Shown: piece after piece, positions 60,011 to 64,000 of the stretch
Numbering within the stretch: position 1 is the first letter of the stretch
How the letters are laid out: the number at the start of each line of letters is the position of its first letter
Source of the DNA: Acholoe squamosa
Lineage: Eukaryota; Annelida; Polychaeta; Phyllodocida; Polynoidae
Length of the DNA stretch: 64,000 nucleotides
NCBI GenBank assembly: GCA_949317995.1
Contig: OX439038.1
Coordinates: forward strand, 71,062,659 to 71,126,658
Reading direction: 5' to 3'
Translations under genes and position numbers: made by a program
The notes under the pieces: generated by a model
Seen by the model: the letters and a program-made list of their open reading frames with translations, nothing else
Databases searched by the model: none
Told to the model about the DNA's origin: nothing

Positions 60011-60946
60011 AGAAGATTTGGCCTGGGGGGCACAGGCAGGTTTTATGTATCCAAGAATCCCAACTGCCCCTACCTTATAGTATGGGCCTTGTTACTCCTC
60101 TCCCCAAAAAGGGATTGTCTTCCCACAGTATTGGATCTTTCATGGAATTCCTATTGGTGAAGTTATACATTTGAGAAGATATCAAGAAACTATTTCTAAA
60201 GAGGGGTAGGAGAGAGACTAATTCTTTACCTATTGCATTCCCGTCATCTTTACAATTGGAGGATGTAGGATGGGATTTCAATACAGCACGTAGGGGATTG
60301 TTATATCCCCCGGGAGGAATTCAATTACAAGAGGTTGTTTGGACTGTGGCATATATAACAGTATTGACATCTATTCAACTGGTGACATAATATTTACTCA
60401 GATTTTTTAAGAAAAGAATGCAAACATGGCTGGCATGCTGTATGATTCAGTAAGGTCTTAAGGGTTTACTCCATCAGCTCTGTTTCCTTTCTGCTTAAAT
60501 GGAGTGTTAATATCGTGTGTACTATGATATACATTTTTAAGGCTAGTACACCAAAATAGGTCTGCAATCTGATGATGAAATTTATTTCACCCGTGATTCT
60601 TATTCCAAAATTCATTGTGTCCTATTTTCTCTTGGTCTCTTTTGGTAGACCAAAGCTAGTGATTGCCTGTCATTCATAGGATACTTCCTAATATTATTAT
60701 CTCCTTGGCAACCACCATAAAATGTTTACGAGGTTCAAAAGTAGCATTATGTTAATTCCAGTTTTACTTCCTTGAAAAATTGGGGGGAATCGAACTTTTT
60801 GTCACTTACGGAGAAAAAAAAAGGTGGCTCTATGATCTCAAACTCGTAAGTAAAAGCTGAATGAGACTAATTTTGCAGACTTGTTCTGGATATAATGCGA
60901 TCTGGGTGCCCAGCAGATGTTATAAAGGCCTTTCAAAACAGGTTTA

Positions 60947-60966
60947 CTGCGCAGATATCTGCGCAG
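60947..60966. repeat. Perfect 20-bp palindrome
   Basis: CTGCGCAGATATCTGCGCAG, no spacer. Confidence 0.95.
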
Positions 60967-61014
60967 GTGTACATGGTTAAGGTATGTAAAATATGGAGGT
61001 TTATGGCCCTACAA

Positions 61015-61101
61015 GAGCAGTAGACTCAGTGGCAACTCTGTAGGCTGTTTGACTACACATCAGAAGGTTCAGGGATCAAGCCCAGCCTCGACAAAAAAAA
61101 A
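61015..61101 (+). repeat. tRNA-like SINE with poly(A)
   Basis: GTAGACTCAGTGGCAACTCT, then TTCAGGGATCAAGCCC (B-box position) 48 bp later, then CTCGAC and a nine-base A run. A tRNA-like body with an A tail fits a retroposed tRNA-derived sequence. Confidence 0.55.
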
Positions 61102-61369
61102 TCTGTACTGATTTTTATAAGTAATTGTTTTATGTCAATAAAAGATGAAAAAAAGTTTGAAAACCTAAAATGTTTTTGAAACAGATTTTGAAGTGGATTT
61201 CAAGATGATTTAGGAGAGGTGTAACTCAAACTTGAATAACTACGATTTCAGAAACGTTCTTATGGGTGATGAAAAACGTTGACAAACATGAAAAACGTTT
61301 TATGGTAGCCAAAATAAATGTATCGAAATATTTCCAAAACACCAAAAATATTTGTATAGATTTTCTAAC

Positions 61370-61440
61370 ATTGCCTGGCCTGGGATCGAACTCAGGATCT
61401 CTTGATCCAGAGTTAAACATGTTACACTTCACCATGGAAT
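61370..61440 (-). repeat. tRNA-like relic (minus strand)
   Basis: The minus strand gives CCATGGTGAAGTGTAACATG (A-box region), GGATCAAGAGATCC and CTGAGTTCGATCCCAGG (a near-perfect B box with its T-arm stem). Spacing is that of a tRNA. It lies only 270 bp from, and opposite to, the tRNA-like SINE at 61015. Acceptor-stem pairing is poor, so it is probably a SINE head. Confidence 0.55.
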
Positions 61441-62877
61441 CTGTGGTAAGTGGTTCTATGGGGGTATATATACTTAGCTAACCTTTTACCATATGTTTGG
61501 AGCTGATGTTCGATATTTTTGAAGCCCCAAAACAGTAGAAATATGCCTGGGACTATATGTTGATCTTTCATTCATTACAACAATATGCCTATAATCTAAG
61601 TGCTATAGAAGTTAGGAAAAAATCTGTTCACTTTTTGAAATGAATATTATATGGGGAATAATGTAACAAATCGCTGTATAATCCTATATAATATTAAAGG
61701 TGCTTCTTGTTTAAGAACAAAGGGCACTGAATTATAATGAGATTTTCGTCAAAAGAAACAGTTTAAAATTCCAGATATTGATAACGCCTTTCCTGCTTTT
61801 GCAGAATTTTCCACTTTCCTCCCCCCCTTCGAATACCTGTATGAAAGCATGTGAATTTCCTGCAGAATGTTGGTCTAAATTTCCTACTTCTTAATTGCCA
61901 AGCAGGGGCGGCATCCCTGTAAAGTTATACCATTGTGAGACTTCCATCTTTACTGGAATCGGCCCTTAATAATTGCAGACACATAGCGAAAGATGCTATT
62001 GTTACCAAACCTTACGCCAGAGTCAGATTATCTACCAGTCCAAATGACCAGGAAATTACTCTTATCGTGGTTGCCTTTATAGTCCAGAGGGAAACATTTA
62101 TTTTGCAGTAATAGGTGCGTTGAAAAAGAGGAAATATATGAGATACATTTTCACTGTGTATTTATGTAAAAAAGATTATGTGGGGATGCCTAACAAAAAC
62201 ACACCGTAATCCAGGTATGTAAAGAGCTCGGATAACAATCGTGTATTGTACAACTCCTGTAAATCTTCTCAGAGGATTTAGAAATTCTTTCCTTGTGCTC
62301 CCTTGTTCTTTTTACCGCATAAAACAACATAAATATTTTTCATGCAAATAGTGATGCTCGAAAATGATTGGTCTGCATTCTACATAGGTAGGCCCTAGGT
62401 AAAAAAACAAAGCAACAAAAAAACAGTTGAAGAAGCAGCAAGTCAAGATTGTGATTAATGTGACAATTTGATAAATCGCTAGACACCTTTCTATCTCATT
62501 TGCTGGTTGCCTCCTTTGAAATGAGGTTGTTTCGATGGCAAAGAGCCTTTCATGGAAATGAAGAGTACTTTTGTGCGTATCCTATCCGTTCACGTCCACT
62601 ATTTTCATATGAATTTATCTTTAACTGCCATTGTAACAAGTATGCTAAGTATGTTTTCATCTCATGCTATTACGTAGTCAGAAGCCAAAAGTATTGTTCT
62701 CATTACATAAAGGAATCGTGATACATAATCTTTCATTTTAGACAAAAAAGCGTCTTTGGTAGATAAGCAAAGTAAAACTAGTCCCTGTTCGCCACACAAG
62801 ATGATGGATGTTACAAGAAAATAATTTTGTAAAATTCATTCAATATAGTGAGAGATGATTACATTCTTGTTTTCCAG

Positions 62878-62979
62878 TCACGGACGTTGGTAACTGGGGG
62901 TGAAGATGCCATGCTGTGTCTCTGGTCTACGCAACCCTCAGCCCCTACGACACTTGATAAATCACAAGTCAAAGTTAAG
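62878..62979 (+). CDS. WDR89: WDR89-like gene, internal exon (third exon seen)
   Basis: Exon bounded by the pyrimidine-rich acceptor TTTTCCAG and the donor AAG|GTAATT; 102 nt, phase 0 at both ends, matching the phase of the previous exon. It encodes SRTLVTGGEDAMLCLWSTQP followed by SAPTTLDKSQVKVK. L-V-T-G-G-E-D-A-x-L-x-L-W is the hallmark end of a WD blade and is nearly identical to the corresponding WDR89 segment (LLTGGEDAQLLLW). The lysine-rich tail fits the start of the basic C-terminus known from WDR89. No stop codon is reached, so at least one more exon lies past the window, apparently across the GATGCAT tandem array. This exon gives the strongest support for the gene name. Confidence 0.9.
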
Positions 62980-63185
62980 GTAATTAAGTGTCTTTTCTAA
63001 ACTTTAAAACTTTTAACAACCCCTGATCGTAAATGGCTGCTGCACTCCCAAAGGTCGGCATGATGCTGTAGTAGTTTTGATATTTTAATTCAAATGGGTT
63101 TTAAGATAGCAAACCAGACAGAGGTCATGTGGGTGAAAATCTGAGATCCGTGCCAATTGCAAATAAGTGGAGTCGATGCTTTATT

Positions 63186-63214
63186 ATTCTATGGTCTTAG
63201 ACAGACCATAGAAT
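63186..63214. repeat. 12-bp hairpin
   Basis: ATTCTATGGTCT and AGACCATAGAAT around a 5-base loop, 200 bp after the third WDR89 exon. Confidence 0.85.
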
Positions 63215-63589
63215 AGTTACAAGAACCATGTTCACCGATGTTGAATCGCCCTTCTAGTGTAGACTTGTCATGACCAAGTCTCTAGCCTAGCCACATATTG
63301 CCCTTTTTTACTCATAGGATTACACATAGGGTTGCACAGGGACCAACCTATCCTTTTAATATTGGCTGTTAGTGCATGGACAAAGAAAGTCTACTCACCC
63401 TGGATATAGCTGTGAAAATCCATTTTAACCCTTTAATGCACTGGTGTCTGTTTCTATAGGGGTATACATAGGGCAGTGTATAGGGTTTATGATGCATTGA
63501 TTCACACTGTGATCCTTAGGATTAGCAGGCTGTCCAGGGGCCGCACATACTTCCCTATGATGCATTGTTGCACTTTTAACCCTTTATGG

Positions 63590-64000
63590 ATGGCATGATG
63601 CATTGATACACAGTCAACCCTTTATGAATGGCATGATGCATTGATTCACTTTAAGCCTTTATAGATAGCATGATGCATTGATGCACATTTAACCCTTTAT
63701 AAATGGCCTGATGCATTGATGCACATCTAACCCTTTATAGATAGCATGATGCATTGAGGCACATTTAACCCTTTATGGATAGCATGATGCATTGATGCAC
63801 AGTTAACCCGTTATGAATGGCATGATGCATTGATGCACTTTAACCCTTTAAGAATGGCATGATGCATTGATGCACTTTAACCCTTTATGAATGGCATGAT
63901 GCATTGATGCACAGTTAACCCGTTATGAATGGCATGATGCATTGATGCATGGTTAACCCTTTGTGAATGACATGATGCATTGATGCACTTTACCCTTTAT
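63590..64000 (+). repeat. 38-bp GATGCAT tandem array, continuing past the window
   Basis: About eleven copies, units starting GCATGATGCATTGATGCAC and continuing TTTAACCCTTTATGAATG, at 63593, 63631, 63668, 63706, 63744, 63782 and 63820 onward. Degenerate copies begin near 63425. The unit is the same word set that is scattered as palindromic repeats elsewhere in the window. The array lies in the WDR89 intron. Confidence 0.95.

Larger units (their letters stand above)
48377..62877 (+). other. WDR89-like intron of about 14.5 kb
   Basis: Sequence between the donor at 48377 and the acceptor ending at 62877. More than half is mobile or satellite DNA: the DIRS element, a dinucleotide tract, the 48-bp minisatellite and a diverged minisatellite after it. 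The parts at 55030-55970, 59720-60940 and 61500-62870 show no recognised gene or named repeat apart from a short GGGGCGGAT transposon end near 59962. Confidence 0.75.

Noticed and set aside
63590-64000. Telomere-like sequence because of repeated TTAACCC
   Set aside because: TTAACCC is separated by 30 bp of unrelated sequence in each unit, and no TTAGGG tandem run is present.

Overview
The window is nuclear DNA of an animal, most likely a marine invertebrate. Genes are split into short exons with very long introns, there is little coding sequence, and many families of non-autonomous transposons, short SINE-like elements and minisatellites are present. A DIRS-type tyrosine-recombinase retrotransposon fits such genomes (for example echinoderms, hemichordates, amphioxus, molluscs). 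The sequence alone does not fix the species.

One host gene is recognised, on the + strand. Three small exons at 27845-27924, 48268-48376 and 62878-62979 join in perfect phase and encode the C-terminal WD-repeat part of a WDR89-like protein. The introns are about 20.3 kb and 14.5 kb. No earlier exons were recognised in 1-27844, and the last exon(s) lie beyond the right end. Most of the window from 27.8 kb onward is therefore intron of this gene.

The only other protein-coding material is a decayed DIRS-like element (about 48632-53964), in the same orientation, starting about 250 bp after the middle WDR89 exon. It has inverted terminal repeats, a tandem-repeat leader, GAG, reverse transcriptase/RNase H, a Dam-methyltransferase-like segment and a tyrosine recombinase. 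One GAG frameshift and five premature stops break the reading frames.

Layout. 1-9 kb: mostly unassigned, with a cluster of TGACCT motifs and an 82-bp tandem repeat. 9-15 kb: several MITEs with 5-bp or TA target duplications, a (TA)n tract, and a composite transposon carrying a solo-LTR insertion. 17-25 kb: four larger inverted-repeat elements, a tandem array ending in a 37-bp hairpin, and a tRNA-like SINE. 26-28 kb: a short SINE and the first WDR89 exon. 28-48 kb (intron): MITEs, the second copy of the composite transposon with a perfect 42-bp palindrome, a 902-bp CACTG element, RFX-like motifs in a tandem repeat, and many palindromic GATGCAT repeats. 48-54 kb: second exon and DIRS. 54-63 kb: hairpins, a 48-bp minisatellite with 768-bp higher-order structure, tRNA-like relics and the third exon. 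63.5-64 kb: a 38-bp GATGCAT tandem array running off the end.

The most unusual feature overall is the dispersed GATGCAT family. At least fifteen loci carry variants of a palindromic unit (CATGATGCA..AATGCAG..CTGGCGAG and its inverse) next to CCCTTTA-type sequence. The family ends the window as a homogeneous tandem array.
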